NCBI GenBank assembly: GCA_037043455.1
Contig: JAWPHD010004460.1
Coordinates: 123,454-187,453, forward strand
Origin: Cyrtodaria siliqua
Taxonomy: Eukaryota > Mollusca > Bivalvia > Adapedonta > Hiatellidae
Length of the DNA stretch: 64,000 bases
Reading direction: 5' to 3'
Below are positions 35,010 to 46,977 of the stretch, in pieces. The position numbers and the translations under genes are program-made. The notes under the pieces are model-generated. The model made no database searches. It saw only the letters and a program-made list of their open reading frames with translations, and was not told the DNA's origin. How positions within the stretch are numbered: the stretch's first letter is position 1; each line of letters starts with the position of its first letter.

Positions 35010-35210
35010 CTTATATAAGCCATAGTGAAAACCACGTCACAGCGAGCTTTGGGAAAAGTCCGGAGAACATAACATGTGTATGGATGGCGTGTTCAGTCAT
35101 ATACACGTGTATAGACTGTATAAATTGGTGTGAAAAAGACCATGTCAAAGGATCGCAAGCAACTCTCTCTTGGGTGGTAGCGACCGCTAAAATTACGGCA
35201 GTTGGGTGAG
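35010..35210 (+). promoter_or_regulatory. Possible promoter and first exon (weak)
   Basis: TTATATAAGCC at 35011 is followed about 190 bp later by a donor-like TTGGGTGAGTC. A GC-richer patch at 35935-36230 follows an acceptor-like TATTTTGTAG, and AATAAA occurs at 36515. No long ORF links them, so this could be a non-coding transcript or a transposon end. Confidence 0.25.
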
Positions 35211-35934
35211 TCAAGATTTATTTTATTTGTTGTATATTATTGTCAAATTTAAATAGTTGTTCTGAAGTAAATATCTGCCGTTGACAACCTATATAGTTTA
35301 GTAGGATATTGGCTTTATTCAAACGCAAGGATATATTAGCAAATCATTGTCTGATAGATTATTATGGTATATATTTGCGTTATTGATAATGCCAGTTGTC
35401 CTGTAGATAGTTAAATGTAATACTCAATTCAGATTGTAAGTACTTTTTCTACGGAGGTTTCTAACTGTCGTTACTTCATTGCATAAATGTTTATTGCATA
35501 CATGTTTATTGTTTATTGTGCAGCGTAAAGTTCATGAGGTTGCTTATTATATTGTCATTATTATTCAATCCGTCTGAGGTCGCTGTACCATTATAACCTA
35601 TAATGTGTTAGCGGGATGTAAAATTATTCGTTCAGTCATGTTTTCTATGTTTGAAAATTAATTATAGTTTTCACGGTTGAAATATTGTGTTGTAAGACTT
35701 AAAGTATTGAGTTACATCTAGAATTATGAGATTTCATTGTTGTTGAATTACATGTCTAATTTTATTACACGTTTTGTTAAAGTTTAGCATAGAAGGTTTT
35801 GATCGTGAATTTGGATTTATTTATTCTGAATAGAGCTTTGCTTTGCAATCATGGTGATACCTTAGTGCTATTGTAGAATGAATCCTTTTTGATAACATTG
35901 TAAGACTGAGTATATATTTTGTAGCCGTATAGAC

Positions 35935-36230
35935 GCTATGAGCGGAGGTAAAGAGTATTGTCGGGAGTGTGGTCTATCTCGTAGGTGGGGAACGCCGTCA
36001 TAGGACGCGAGAACCACATCATTTCCTATTTTGGCGTCAGACTAGGCAGTAGTCACGAGGACGCTAGGCAAGAGGGCGTAGTTACGCAGATACGGAATAA
36101 CGTCACCGGATGTGGAATACCGGGACTGGATCCATCGCCGGAAATGGTCGTGCGAGTTGTCGTCACCGGAAGTAGTTTACCGGGACGAATAGCCATCGCT
36201 AATGAGGGACTTGCAAAGTAGAATTGTCGA
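35935..36230 (+). other. GC-richer island with internal repeats, unrecognised
   Basis: It contains a short ORF starting MSGGKEYCRECGLSRRWG and a 79-codon frame with no known domain. CGTCACCGGA...TACCGGGA occurs twice. It stands out against AT-rich flanks. Confidence 0.35.
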
Positions 36231-36599
36231 AATTTGTGGTAGTAAATTATCGGAAGTGAATTATTAGTTCCGGACACTGTGAACGGAAGGATTCAGCTAG
36301 ATATAGCTTGGATAGGACAATAGCTTTGTTATAGCTTTGATATAGCTTTATTACATAAATACAGATATTCAGTCTGATTAAAACCGAACAGTCTAATTCT
36401 TAATTAAGATAGTGAATACTGATTCATATAACGTGTATTGAATTTAGGCTTTAATACGTTGACATTTCTACTTTGTCATTGATATTCATTTGTATATATA
36501 TTCATCTAGTTGTAAATAAAATTGTAACTTTATTTATTCTTGATTTTCCCTTGGTGAGTTGTCTCCACTTGGTCAATCTTGTTACACAATTATATAAAT

Positions 36600-38290
36600 A
36601 TGCTTCTAGCATACAACCAGCATGAAGGAGACTTATATAATGATATAACCATATGCGTAAGGACCTTTGGCTATATTTATATTAAACCATCTTAAAGCAG
36701 GGGGTGAACGTGTAGAGGTTTATGGTGCTGCTTAGACAGCGCTATTGGTTGAATATGTACACAATGGCGGATCACAACATTTGACAGGCGATATCGTGAG
36801 TACATTTTGTTATTTCTTCATTTCGTTTTTTATGGTGTTAAAAGAACAATTACCTATTTTCATATATCAAATCTTCAAAAATAGCAAATATTACGCAAGT
36901 AGGAAGCATTTATTTAATAGCCCAGTTGTCGTATTACGTTTGTCGTCGATAACTTCGTGTGTACGACACACATCGGTTCATGTAGTTGACTGTACGACAA
37001 AAAGGTTTAATGTGCTAATGATTTCAGTTCATATGTGTTTATTTTAGGTGTCACAAAATGTTGCGTTACAAGAAGAACAATCCACGCTGTCCTTGTACCG
37101 AATAATTAAAAGGAACGTGACTGTTTTATATTCTCAAAGCCAGAGATCGGTGAAGAAAATATGCACTATGTTATGAATGTAATGATGACATACAGAAAAG
37201 GATCAATTTTTAACAGAACCTTGGATATTAAAATACAATTTCAACCCAGAGTATAGACTATGAAATATTAACAGACACACTACCGGTGGCATGCTCTGGG
37301 TAATACATCCGTAATACGTCACTCAGAGGAGACTGGGGATTTTTAAAACCAGAAGACGGTTATTGGGCGGCTAGTTAGATTCATGAAATGATCTGGTTAT
37401 TAATAAATGCAACACAAGGGGTGTTGCAGCATACGCAAATTGTAAATGTTTAGTAACAAGCTTGGAGGGCTGTTTGAAAGCCCGGTACTGCATGTGTATT
37501 GACTACACTATCACTTAGATGGCCCACTTCACCAAAGCTTTTATAAAGAAAGAGTTTTTGAATTGTTCTGTGTTACATTGTTTCTCTTAAAAACATGTAT
37601 TATTGTTGTCACTGATATTGTTTGCTTCGTAGTATTTTGTGTTGCATTTATAAAATGTTTCGGTCTGACTGGCAGACTCTCCTCAGGGCGTATAGCATGT
37701 ACCAAACATCCGACCACTTTCTAGAAGAATACAAAGAAAGATAAAAATATCGGACTTGGAAAGCAGCATTCAAGGACGACAGTCAGCCACAAAACACATA
37801 CAGAAACACTCAAACAGGCAAACGAGAAGGCAAAAGTAATAAAAGATGCAAAAGACATCACAAACACAAAAGGGTTGACAATAGGGCTACCGCCTTGGAA
37901 CGGTCAGTGGCAACAAAGGCCACTAGGGGTTTAAACCGGTTCTAGGGTGCACCAAACCTCACCCTTACCTACTTCATCCCATTAAAACAGGACAGTGTAA
38001 ATAAAGAAATCCCCGCCATGATCTAATCTCTAACCAACAAGGAGGCAGCATCAATAGGCAATATAAGTAATACACAAATATGCTCGTGTAAATATAATAC
38101 AAAAAAACAATAGCCTAGAAAGCCACAATGAAGGTACTCAATGACTTGGCAGAAGCCAGAGCAACAAGAGAATGAACCATTAAGGGCACGACAAGACAGA
38201 TCATAGACAAATATCAAACGCCACCGTCCCAATGGGCTTCAGGTAGGCGTCATCGTAGGGTCCACAAACTGTCCGGTCTTCGTACAAGTC
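36600..38290. other. Unannotated DNA with dispersed-repeat pieces
   Basis: Only one block was recognised: ACAAACACAAAAGGGTTGAC and GGGCTACCGCCTTGGAACGG at 37866-37905, which recurs at 43091-43133 beyond the DIRS element. No exon supported. Confidence 0.4.
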
Positions 38291-38301
38291 TGTTCAGTTC
38301 T

Positions 38302-39110
38302 CTACGTTCGTATCGGGAAGGTAAGTCTAGCTCTACCAGCATTCATCAACACGCACCTTCCGTCCATGGTCTTGTAGTCCCCAGAGATAAAAACACAGCA
38401 GCCTGATTTTGGATGTGGTCCAGCACATTGATGTATTGAGAGGTAGGGATCCCAAACAATCGCTGCATATTCTATCACTGATGTACGCATGTGTTGGGCC
38501 AGAGTCTGATAGTCCTTCTGAAGAAGCATACTATGGAGTTTGCTTTCTTGGCAACTGTTGTAATATGGGGTCCTCTGAAATGTTTTCTCCAAGAGAGTGG
38601 TTCTGGTTTACTTATTGTACAGCATACATGTATTTAGTTAAAATATGCGGCTAGATTTGTTGTTGATGCTCAAGAGGTACCATTAGCTGGTGCTGAATCT
38701 CATGTCCTATTTCTCTAGAGAGGATACGCCGTCCAGTAGTAGTTTGTGGTCTAACTATGTCTGATAGGTCTGTACAAAAGGCAACCATCCGCACATAGTC
38801 CTTCTTGGGAGTGTACAGTATCAGACATGTCGTTGATATGACATAAGAATAAGAGCGGTCTCAAAATAGTGCATTGTACTCCTGATAGTACAGGAGCAGG
38901 AGTAGAAAACTCACCCTCACAATCTACTGTCATGTGTCTCTTTGTGAGTAAAGCTTTGGGCCATATATGTATACCATACTGGATATCTAAACCTGTCTAA
39001 CTTATGTAGTAGCTCGCTGTGTTCTGTGGGTTTGGGATACGAAAGAGCAATGGGTAAAATGTTTCTAACACTGGACAACATGTGGTTACCCACGGATATT
39101 GTCTTCATAT
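38302..39110 (-). pseudogene. Degenerate LINE reverse transcriptase
   Basis: Minus-strand pieces read HSELLHKLDRF, then STPAPVLSGV, LRPLLFLCHINDMSDTV and CADGCLLYRPIRHS, then after frame changes VIEYAAIVWDPYLSIHQ. These are RT palm and thumb blocks of a CR1/RTE-like LINE. The catalytic F-A-D-D box reads C-A-D-G. Stops and frameshifts are scattered through it. Confidence 0.8.
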
Positions 39111-40002
39111 ATTATTTTGATGTTTTCTGACTTTATTTATAACTCTTGTAGTGATTGTGTTCATTGGTTTATTCAGATAAGACACCTGGAAGTGATCAGA
39201 TTTGCATAATTTAAACTAAAAATTAAAGAAACAAATAAAATAAAAACCTAAATTGGGAGATTGTCTTTATTGTTATGTTTGGTAATCATCTGCTTTTCTT
39301 ACCGCACAATGCAACGGAAATACGCCAAATATTGATATTTTGCAAGTTAGGTATGAAACATCTAGATGGCTTCTTTATTTTCATTTTATCTATTAACCCA
39401 ATCAAAATATCTCCTGTTCAGACATTATGGCGAGCCTGTGTTTTTTAGTGGTTGACCCTTTTACAGTTAGCCACTATGCTTTCCTCTTTGATTTTGCGAT
39501 GACCGGACAGATTGTGGACCCTATGATGACTGACGTCTGCCTTAATCCTTATAGGACGGTAGCGGTTGATGTTTGTCTTTAATCTTGTCTTGTGGTACCC
39601 TTAACGGTTTGTTCTCTTGTTGCTCTGACTTTTGTGATGTTTTGCAGAATGTAAAACATATTTAAATGGCAACCCGTGGGTGCCTCACCTGATAAGTGGC
39701 GGGAATCACTGACCGTTCTCTCAGAGGTCAGATAGCTTCGAAGCACTGCCGTTTGCAGTCGCATTCATAATTGTTTAGCTTAAATGTTGTTTTATTTTCA
39801 TTACAATGAAATTTAGACATATTAATTGGACTTAAGCTTTCTGAACAGTCAACTGACATTTTAAAAAAAATGGAATAACATCATTCGATGAATTTAAACT
39901 GTTAACGGACGATGTAATACAAAAGCACTTTGCTATAAACTTCCATTAGGACAATTGCTACTTCTGTCTGACGCTATCAAACAGAGCAAAGTACCAGCGT
40001 AG

Positions 40003-40641
40003 TCAGCGGACCCTACCGTCGCTGGCGGACTTTCAGCCGACGACATACAGCTATTAACGCGAGAACCTCAAGGACAAGGTACGTGTACTTCCTCTGTTCA
40101 TGAGTTATTTAGTCGGTTGCCGGAAAGTTCGTCTAAAGTTAAACAGATAGGTGACTATCTAACTTTGAAGTCAAAACAAGATACACCAAACGTCACCATG
40201 TGGGATTTCGAACTGAGGCTGAGAGAAGGATCTAAGCCCAAGCTGGACAGTGTGTCTCCTGCCCAGTACCTAGAAGGCAGTATGCGAATACTCCTGGAAC
40301 ATATTCTCACCGAAGGAATGTTAATGCCAACTGTTATACAACATATAGAGTATCTGCTGAAAATCGGGACATTTGCACAAGGGTTTGCCTGGAATTCAGT
40401 GCTCCAGTACGATGCTGAATTTCGGCGTCTTCAAAAAGAAAACAACCGGCCATGGACAATAGGGGCATCAATGCCGACGTCATTTCTTCAGCGCAAACTT
40501 GCTGTTTGGGAAAGAGAATTAGTGGACGATGTGGACAGTGATGTTTTGTTAAATGGAATTAAGCACGGATTTTCAATCATAGACGAAGACAAAATTAACA
40601 ATATTCATCAGTCATTTACAAACATTTCCTACCATTCGTGA
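40003..40641 (+). pseudogene. DIRS gag-like ORF
   Basis: Open from a TAG at 40000, without an obvious ATG start. It includes LFSRLPESSSKVKQIGDYL, QYLEGSMRILLEHI and FAWNSVLQYDAEFRRLQ, the type of sequence preceding DIRS polymerases. It ends just before the RT frame. Confidence 0.7.
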
Positions 40642-40651
40642 TAAAGTTTTA

Positions 40652-41412
40652 GTGAACAAACGGATTAATGCGGAGATAAAGGAGGGTAACTATGTAATTA
40701 TTGACACGAAACCTATTGTTGTTAGCGCCCTTTCATCAATTCCAAAACCAAATAGTGATATACGTTTAATTCATGACTTGTCTACACCTAAGGATAACAG
40801 TGTAAATGAGAGTGCATCGGTTAAACATTTTAGATATCAATCTATAAATGAGGCAATTAGTATGCTTTCGCCGAATGCATACATGGCTAAGATTGACCTC
40901 TTAAACGCATACAGGTCCGTCGGTCTTGCCACATCTAATTATGCATATACCGGTCTGAAATGGCAGAATAAATACATGTATGACACTCGTTTACCATTTG
41001 AGGCCCGGAAAAGTCCTCAAATTTTCAATAGAATTACGCAGGCCGTGCGCAGAATGATGGCATTAAAGGGATTCAAGTGTATAATTGTTTATCTTGACGA
41101 TTTTAAGTTATTGGACAATCTTATTAGGAATGTTTAATTGCATATCGGACGTTAATGGCTCTCCTGCGTTCACTGGGATTTAGCATAAATTATATGAAAC
41201 TGGTGAATCATTGTCAACGTTTAGTTTTTCTTGGAATCGAGCTGAACACCGCCGCCGGGACAATTGCACTCGAACAATACAAGGCAAACAAATTCATGGA
41301 ATATATTCAAACAATTCTATCTAGACACAGACTTTCTCGGAAGGAGCTGGAACGGCTTACTGGTAAATTAGCGTGGGCGGCAGTAGTGATTCCATGGGGT
41401 CGGCTTTATTAA
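40652..41412 (+). pseudogene. DIRS reverse transcriptase
   Basis: Key blocks: SSIPKPNSDIRLIHDLSTP, YMAKIDLLNAYRSV, DTRLPFEARKSPQIFNRITQ, the intact catalytic YLDD at 41090-41101, then a stop at 41135 and, in a new frame, LGFSINYMKL, RLVFLGIELNT and ELERLTGKLAWAA. Typical DIRS RT. Confidence 0.9.
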
Positions 41413-41499
41413 CGACCGCTTTACAATAAACTCCCACAATTAAAAGCAGCCAAACAATCATAAGTGCTTAGTCATGAATCTCGCAGACGATCTTGTATG

Positions 41500-41925
41500 G
41501 TGATCGTCTAGACTGATTCTCGCTAACGGAACCAAACGAATATGGGATTGTTGGGAGGAAATCCATGCTTACACGGACAGTTGTACGCTTGGCGGAGGAG
41601 CTTTCTGCAACGGCGATTGGCGTTACACAGCTTGAATCTCGGACGAGCCGCATATTCAGTCTCAGCATATAAATACTAAAGAGTTGGCGATTATAGTGAG
41701 TGCCGCGAAACGTTGGGGCCCAATGTGGGAAAACAAACACGTTAATATTGTTACTGATAACGTGTGTGCCATGTGGAATGTAAACAATTGAACAAGTGTT
41801 AATTTGACCTCTCTTCACCTGATAAGAGATCTCTGTGACCTCAGCCTAAAGTTCAATTTTACAATTTCTGCGTCTGTGGTCAGATCACACGAAAACTATG
41901 TTGCAGATTCAATTTCAAGATAACA
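41500..41925 (+). pseudogene. DIRS RNase H
   Basis: Reads IHAYTDSCTLGGGAF, then after a stop HINTKELAIIVSAAKRWGP, VNIVTDNVCAMWN, a stop, and SHENYVADSISR. The D, E and D positions of RNase H are visible; two internal stops. Confidence 0.8.
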
Positions 41926-42045
41926 TTAGAATGGTCAATATCAACGCTTTCTCAGTGTAGTATCATTACCTAAACCTAACTGTATAATTCTTAATAGTCA
42001 CATGTCGGTGAAAAGTATGTTTTTCATGTCATTCCAGATAAGGAA

Positions 42046-43002
42046 ATGGATACACTTGCAAGACAGTTTGACACGGAGGTTAGCCTGTTGCGATCATTGA
42101 CATTTTCCGAGAGCACCAAAAAATGCTACTCAACTCACTTGCGGGTGTATACTCGCTTTTGTAACCTTATTGGATGTGATCCGACACCAATATCAATTGT
42201 GAATCTATGTCGTTACATTGCTTTCCTAGGTAGAACTAAGAAGTACAGTACGGTTACACAGTATCTAAATATCGTGCGCATCTTACATCTCGAACACGGT
42301 CTTACAAACCCGTTGACCGACAATTTTCTCTCCAAATGCGTATTAAAAAAAAAGAGTTTGAAACGCAAGATTGGGGATTTTAAGCTACAGAAAAAGCCTA
42401 TATCCCCGTCGCTGCTTCTTCACGTTAGATCCAAATTGAATTTTTCTAATCTTTTTGACGTCTGTTTTTGGGCCGCATGTCTCACCTGCTTCTTTGGTCT
42501 ACTCAGGATAAGCAATGAGTGTGGTGGAAAAGTTTCGTCGAAAATGCATTGCATCAAGCGCAAGGATATTACATTTACACACGTAGGGTGTGTGATTAAT
42601 ATTCGGTCATCTAAGACTATTCAATATGCTGACAGGATATTCCAGGTCGTTCTACCATTTATGCGATCAAACCCACTCTGTCCGACTTCCGCGCTCTTAA
42701 ATTTTTATTGGTAAGGCAGGCTCCCAGGTGGAGCCAAATGAACTATTCGCCTATCAGCTAAATGGTAATTTACTAATTTAAGTCAGGTCAATTTCAGGGC
42801 AAGATTGAAATAATGCCTACCGTCCAATGTGAACTCGAGCGAGTATAATTTGCATTCTCTAAGGCGGGGAGGCTGCAGTTATTTATTGTCCTGCGGGGTG
42901 CCTCTGGAAGCTATCAAGGCCATTGGCGATTGCAAAAGTTTAGCAGTTTTTGATTATCTCCAACGGTGTTCTTCTGATTTTTTTTTATATTTAAATACCT
43001 AG
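42046..43002 (+). pseudogene. DIRS tyrosine recombinase
   Basis: The N-terminal core-binding part starts MDTLARQFDTEV. Box I Arg is in CFFGLLRISNE (AGG at 42505). After a stop at 42712 and small frameshifts, HSLRRGGCSYLLSCG at 42853 carries the H-x-x-R box, and LEAIKAIGDCKSLAVFDYL supplies the expected Tyr. The frame closes at 43002. Confidence 0.87.
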
Positions 43003-45250
43003 CAATCCATTGCGATTTTTGAGATGAATATCTTTTATGGTTTTGGCTGTTTTTAATCACAGCTGCCGTTTTGAAAGTCCGATGAGCCACAAACACAAAC
43101 AGGTTGACCATAGGGCTACCGCCTTTGAACGGTCTATACAAAACGTGTGACCCTCGTTCGGGGACTAATTGACCCTAGGACACCAGTTGGTAGAACAAAC
43201 TTTGTAGTGGACTTACCAGCTTTTGTTACATGCAAATTAGTCATCTAGCTTTTGTAGTTCCAGCGTAGAAGAATGTTTTAAATATTTCCTACGTAACTCT
43301 ATGTCAAACGTTGACCCCGGGGCGGTGCCAATTTGACCCTCCGGTCACCATTTAAACAAAATTGTAGAAATCCATAAGCTTATGATATATGCAATATATG
43401 CGAGTGTTACACCTTTTAGTTTCAGAGAAGAAGGTTTTTGAAAAGAAGTCGTTTTAAGGCTCTGGTGAGGTAAACACTTTATGGACACTACAGCCTGAAA
43501 CAAGTATAGCGAAACATGCTCCCTTGTGCCTCATTTTTAAGAGTTTGTAGTCATGTGAGGTCTTTAACAGTTATAACCATTTAACTCAACAGTTCCTCTA
43601 TCAGGGCTACCGTTACCATAAACTTCGAAACAACATTGCCGACTTGTATTATCGAAACTCTCATCTTCCAAAAATCTACTTTAAAAATAAAATAAATTAA
43701 TTAAAACAGACTTCTGTGACAAATACTCGTAACTTGAATTTTACGGTGACATGATTAACAAATCACTTTTAAACACTATTTACGTTTAAACACTATTTAT
43801 AAGACATTTATCAAAAGAGATTATGAACTCATTTTCTCCATGGCACTGCACTATTGGTGACTGAATCAATTGCAGTTCGCCATAACCCTTTACACTTTAA
43901 GTGTTAGATGACTGAACCGCATTGGGGCTTGGGGCATATGAATGATGAGGTCTAACTAAATTCTAAATAGGACAATAACTTTTAATGTGTTGTCTTCAAC
44001 TCTGTTTTTTCGTACCCTAAACGGCTCATTCACCTCTTTTTGCTCTTGATTCTGCCAAGTAATTCAATACAGATTGATGACTTTCCATGTGTTTTTTTTG
44101 TTTTGTTTTCATGTTCATTATACTTAACGGCATTAAAAACGCAAGTTTGGTTTGCATGTGATTTTCTCATAATTCCGATTTTACTTTTTGCAATACATGA
44201 ATTTGATCGGTCACCAGATTTATAGGGAATGTCGATGATTTCTAACAGGTACATAACACTACAATCGATCTTGGGAGACATTTTAATTAAAAACAAACAC
44301 AAACAACTTTAAAAAACCTTTCACTTTTAATGGAGATAAGTATAGATTATTCATGATCCTGTTTGAGTATCACACATACTGCTGCCTATTCTATGGGATG
44401 ACAATATTTCAAAACTAAAACTCGGTTGAAAGCCATGGAGCGCCCCTTTTTTACACTGAATCTTCCATGACGGTATCCCTATTGTCGACCCCTGTCTCAC
44501 AGTTTATTTGTATTGTGGTGTAAATGCGTGATTTCGGATGTCTGCGTAAATGTTGCTCTTCCTGTGCTACTTTTCTTCTACTTTGTTTTTATATGTTTTT
44601 TCTGAAGCATCCATAGAATATTCATACATATAAGATGTATATTTAAAAACACACACACAAACACACATACACACACCATTAAATATTTCATTTATAGACA
44701 TGCATCAGCATCATATACTTCTGCTTTTATACTGTTCTTCATAATTTAAATCGTCGACTTAAATGCTCAGAACCTCTTAGGAAACGTGTGGCCAATTATC
44801 AAAATAGTTTGTTCAAATGCAATGCTATTGCGCATTTGGTTAACAAAGTAATTAAAATTCATGCAAATATAAACCTAGATGATTAGGATTTGGATTAGTG
44901 TGCATCATATATACACACAAATCTATTCACTCGAAATGTTAAAACACATTTAATTTGTGTTTGCCTTATTGATTATTAAACTACCAGTAAAAGGTATTGA
45001 TAATTCAAAAACGGAAATAGTTTCTACATTTCAAGTACAGTGATTATTCACACACATGAGTTGCAACATAAGTATCAAGTGCATTTAGTATTTCTAAAAA
45101 AATAAAATTTCCCTTTTTTTACAAAACGAGTCCTGAAAAGCTCTGGTTTTGATTCGATTTAACCTCGGGTGTCACAGACAGTTTTTCATAAAAACGTCAT
45201 GAAACATGCCTTTGTATAAAGAAAGAAGTAATTGCGCAATGTTGACTTAG
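43003..45250. other. AT-rich unannotated DNA
   Basis: Apart from the repeated block at 43091-43133 and a CA-rich microsatellite near 44650-44678, no feature could be supported. Confidence 0.4.
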
Positions 45251-45259
45251 AGAATGTAA

Positions 45260-45411
45260 GAATCCATCATAAGTATCCATGTGAGATGGGGAAAGCCCAA
45301 CCGAGGGTCAGAATGGTAACCAGGTACGAGTTTGTGCCGAGTTCCTTGTTGCAATTTTGACCCCGAGGGTGAGATTTCCCTATCTCACATGGATAGACTC
45401 ATGATGGATTA
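45260..45411. mobile_element. Foldback element of about 150 bp
   Basis: AATCCATCATAAGTATCCAT at the left and its imperfect inverse ATGGATAGACTCATGATGGA at the right, continuing through GTGAGATGGGGAAA and TTTCCCTATCTCAC. Confidence 0.85.
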
Positions 45412-45956
45412 TTTGTCTCCCAGTATGCGCTTACAGGCATAAAATAATAAGAATTTTCAATAACTATATTTGATTAACGCTAGTGTAAGGCGACGTCAAT
45501 GTGATACACCTATCTCATGACTAGAAATGGGAGAACACATATGTTCTTATCGGCTAGTAGTTATTTGCCAGACCAACCCTAAAAACATTGCCAGTGAAAA
45601 AAATGTATGTAAAATTATCACAACAACTTAACACAGAAGGCAGCATTAAACAATAAACACATTACAAACGCGATAATAAGTAAACATACTTACAGTATTA
45701 TATATTTTAAACCACTTCCATACATTCCTAAACATTTAATATGGAATGTATTACTTGAAAGTACAGTGAGAAAACTTGATGTTCAAATAAAAATGACACA
45801 CAAATGCCGAATCAATCTAAATATTCCTAAAACTTACATCAGATAACATTTTAATTGATGTGTATGTCCAATGTAAACTAATTGTATCGATGCATAACAA
45901 CACTGGAAACATACGTTTAACTTTAAATTCAATAACATACAAATTTGGCGATCCTT

Positions 45957-46275
45957 AAAAATGTGTTGGTTTGCTGTGCTCCGACCCAAATCCTTTTAAG
46001 TGGGTAGGTAGTTAAAATTTATTTTACATCGTCTTCTATTTTACAAAACGCAGTGTCCTATCTGAATTATACATACGTATATTTTAATGTGTCTCATTCT
46101 TTCGCTTTGTGTTCATTTTTGATTTATAATGAATAATAAAATTAACATATTCGTGCAATTTGCGGCGCTTCCTAACAAATGTAAAAAAGGCCCTAAATGC
46201 TCAAAACACATTGGGTAGCTACCTTTTTAGAGAGTAGGTCGGAGCACAGCAAACCAACAAGTTTTTAAAGATGGC
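45957..46275. mobile_element. MITE with TTGGTTTGCTGTGCTCCGAC TIRs
   Basis: Left GGCGATCCTTAAAAATGTG and reversed right GGCCATCTTTAAAAACTTG each lead into TTGGTTTGCTGTGCTCCGAC. Same family as 17621-17870. It sits just beyond the 3' end of the BRICHOS gene. Confidence 0.88.
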
Positions 46276-46550
46276 CTCACTGAATCTTTTTTAAAAACGA
46301 AATATTCTCAGATTGAAATATTTTAAGCAGTTTTCAGAGAGCGTATATTCTAGTATAACTAGCGAGGATAATATAACATGCCATGTATCAATGCACATAA
46401 TTAACAGTAGAATAGCTTCTATACCTTTATATTAATTTACAAACGTTCCATCTCCTTCATATACAAGCAATAGTATACATAATATATGAATGCATAACAT
46501 AACTATTCCTAAAGCGATCGTCTGATTACATTTTATATCACTGTGCTAAT

Positions 46551-46556
46551 TTTATT
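46551..46556 (-). terminator. Candidate polyadenylation signal of the BRICHOS precursor gene
   Basis: AATAAA on the minus strand about 310 nt after the stop codon, the first such hexamer I saw downstream. Confidence 0.45.
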
Positions 46557-46864
46557 ATCACACCCTTCGCCTCATTTTCTGGACCAAAGTATGCATTATT
46601 TTGCTATTGACATCACGGCCTCAATTTTTGGTGTTTTATACATTCCCAAATTGGTTCAATGTTTATAACACCACTCACAGCTCAATATTTTGCGTTTATA
46701 TCATTTTAAATGTGTTGCATAAAAAGTATATGTACGTATAAACGTATAAACATAATTCACAAAAGCTTTACAATGAAAACCATTGTTTTCGTTCTTATTC
46801 TAATAAACCAATAAACGTTCATTGTATGTAAAACAAATTCTTTAAGGCACTGTCCACATTACCC

Positions 46865-46977
46865 TTAGCACCAATACAAGTAGCAGTAATAACCACAGCG
46901 CCAGCCGTAAGGGTATCTATAAGAACATTTAAAGCCGCAGCGATAACACACTCCCCTTTTGTCTCTAGCTACTTTGC
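46865..46977 (-). CDS. BRICHOS precursor exon 6: furin site and six-cysteine mature peptide
   Basis: Acceptor TTTTTTTAG. The exon supplies the last two bases of a Gly codon, KVA, RDKR, then a 29-residue peptide starting GVCYRCGFKC and ending CYLYWC, then TAA. The spacing is C-x2-C-x3-C-x9-C-x3-C-x4-C with SYRYPYGWR as the likely turn; pairs 10-20, 6-24 and 3-29 would nest in a hairpin. The phase 1 junction with exon 5 is exact, which supports this being the true last exon and not a chance ORF. Confidence 0.85.

Larger units (their letters stand above)
40003..43002 (+). mobile_element. DIRS-like tyrosine-recombinase retrotransposon, decayed
   Basis: The order is a gag-like ORF (40003-40641), RT (40652-41412), RNase H (about 41500-41925) and tyrosine recombinase (42046-43002). 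The replacement of a DDE integrase by a tyrosine recombinase defines the DIRS order. No methyltransferase domain is visible between RNase H and recombinase. Frameshifts and stops break RT, RNase H and recombinase. Confidence 0.9.

Noticed and set aside
35985..36221. 78-residue ORF in a GC-richer patch
   Set aside because: No domain recognised, no supported splice partners; listed only as an unexplained island.
34726..36587. Solo LTR bounded by TGTAACA and TGTTACA with an AATAAA near its end
   Set aside because: No target duplication and an implausible spacing of TATA and polyA signals for an LTR of that size.
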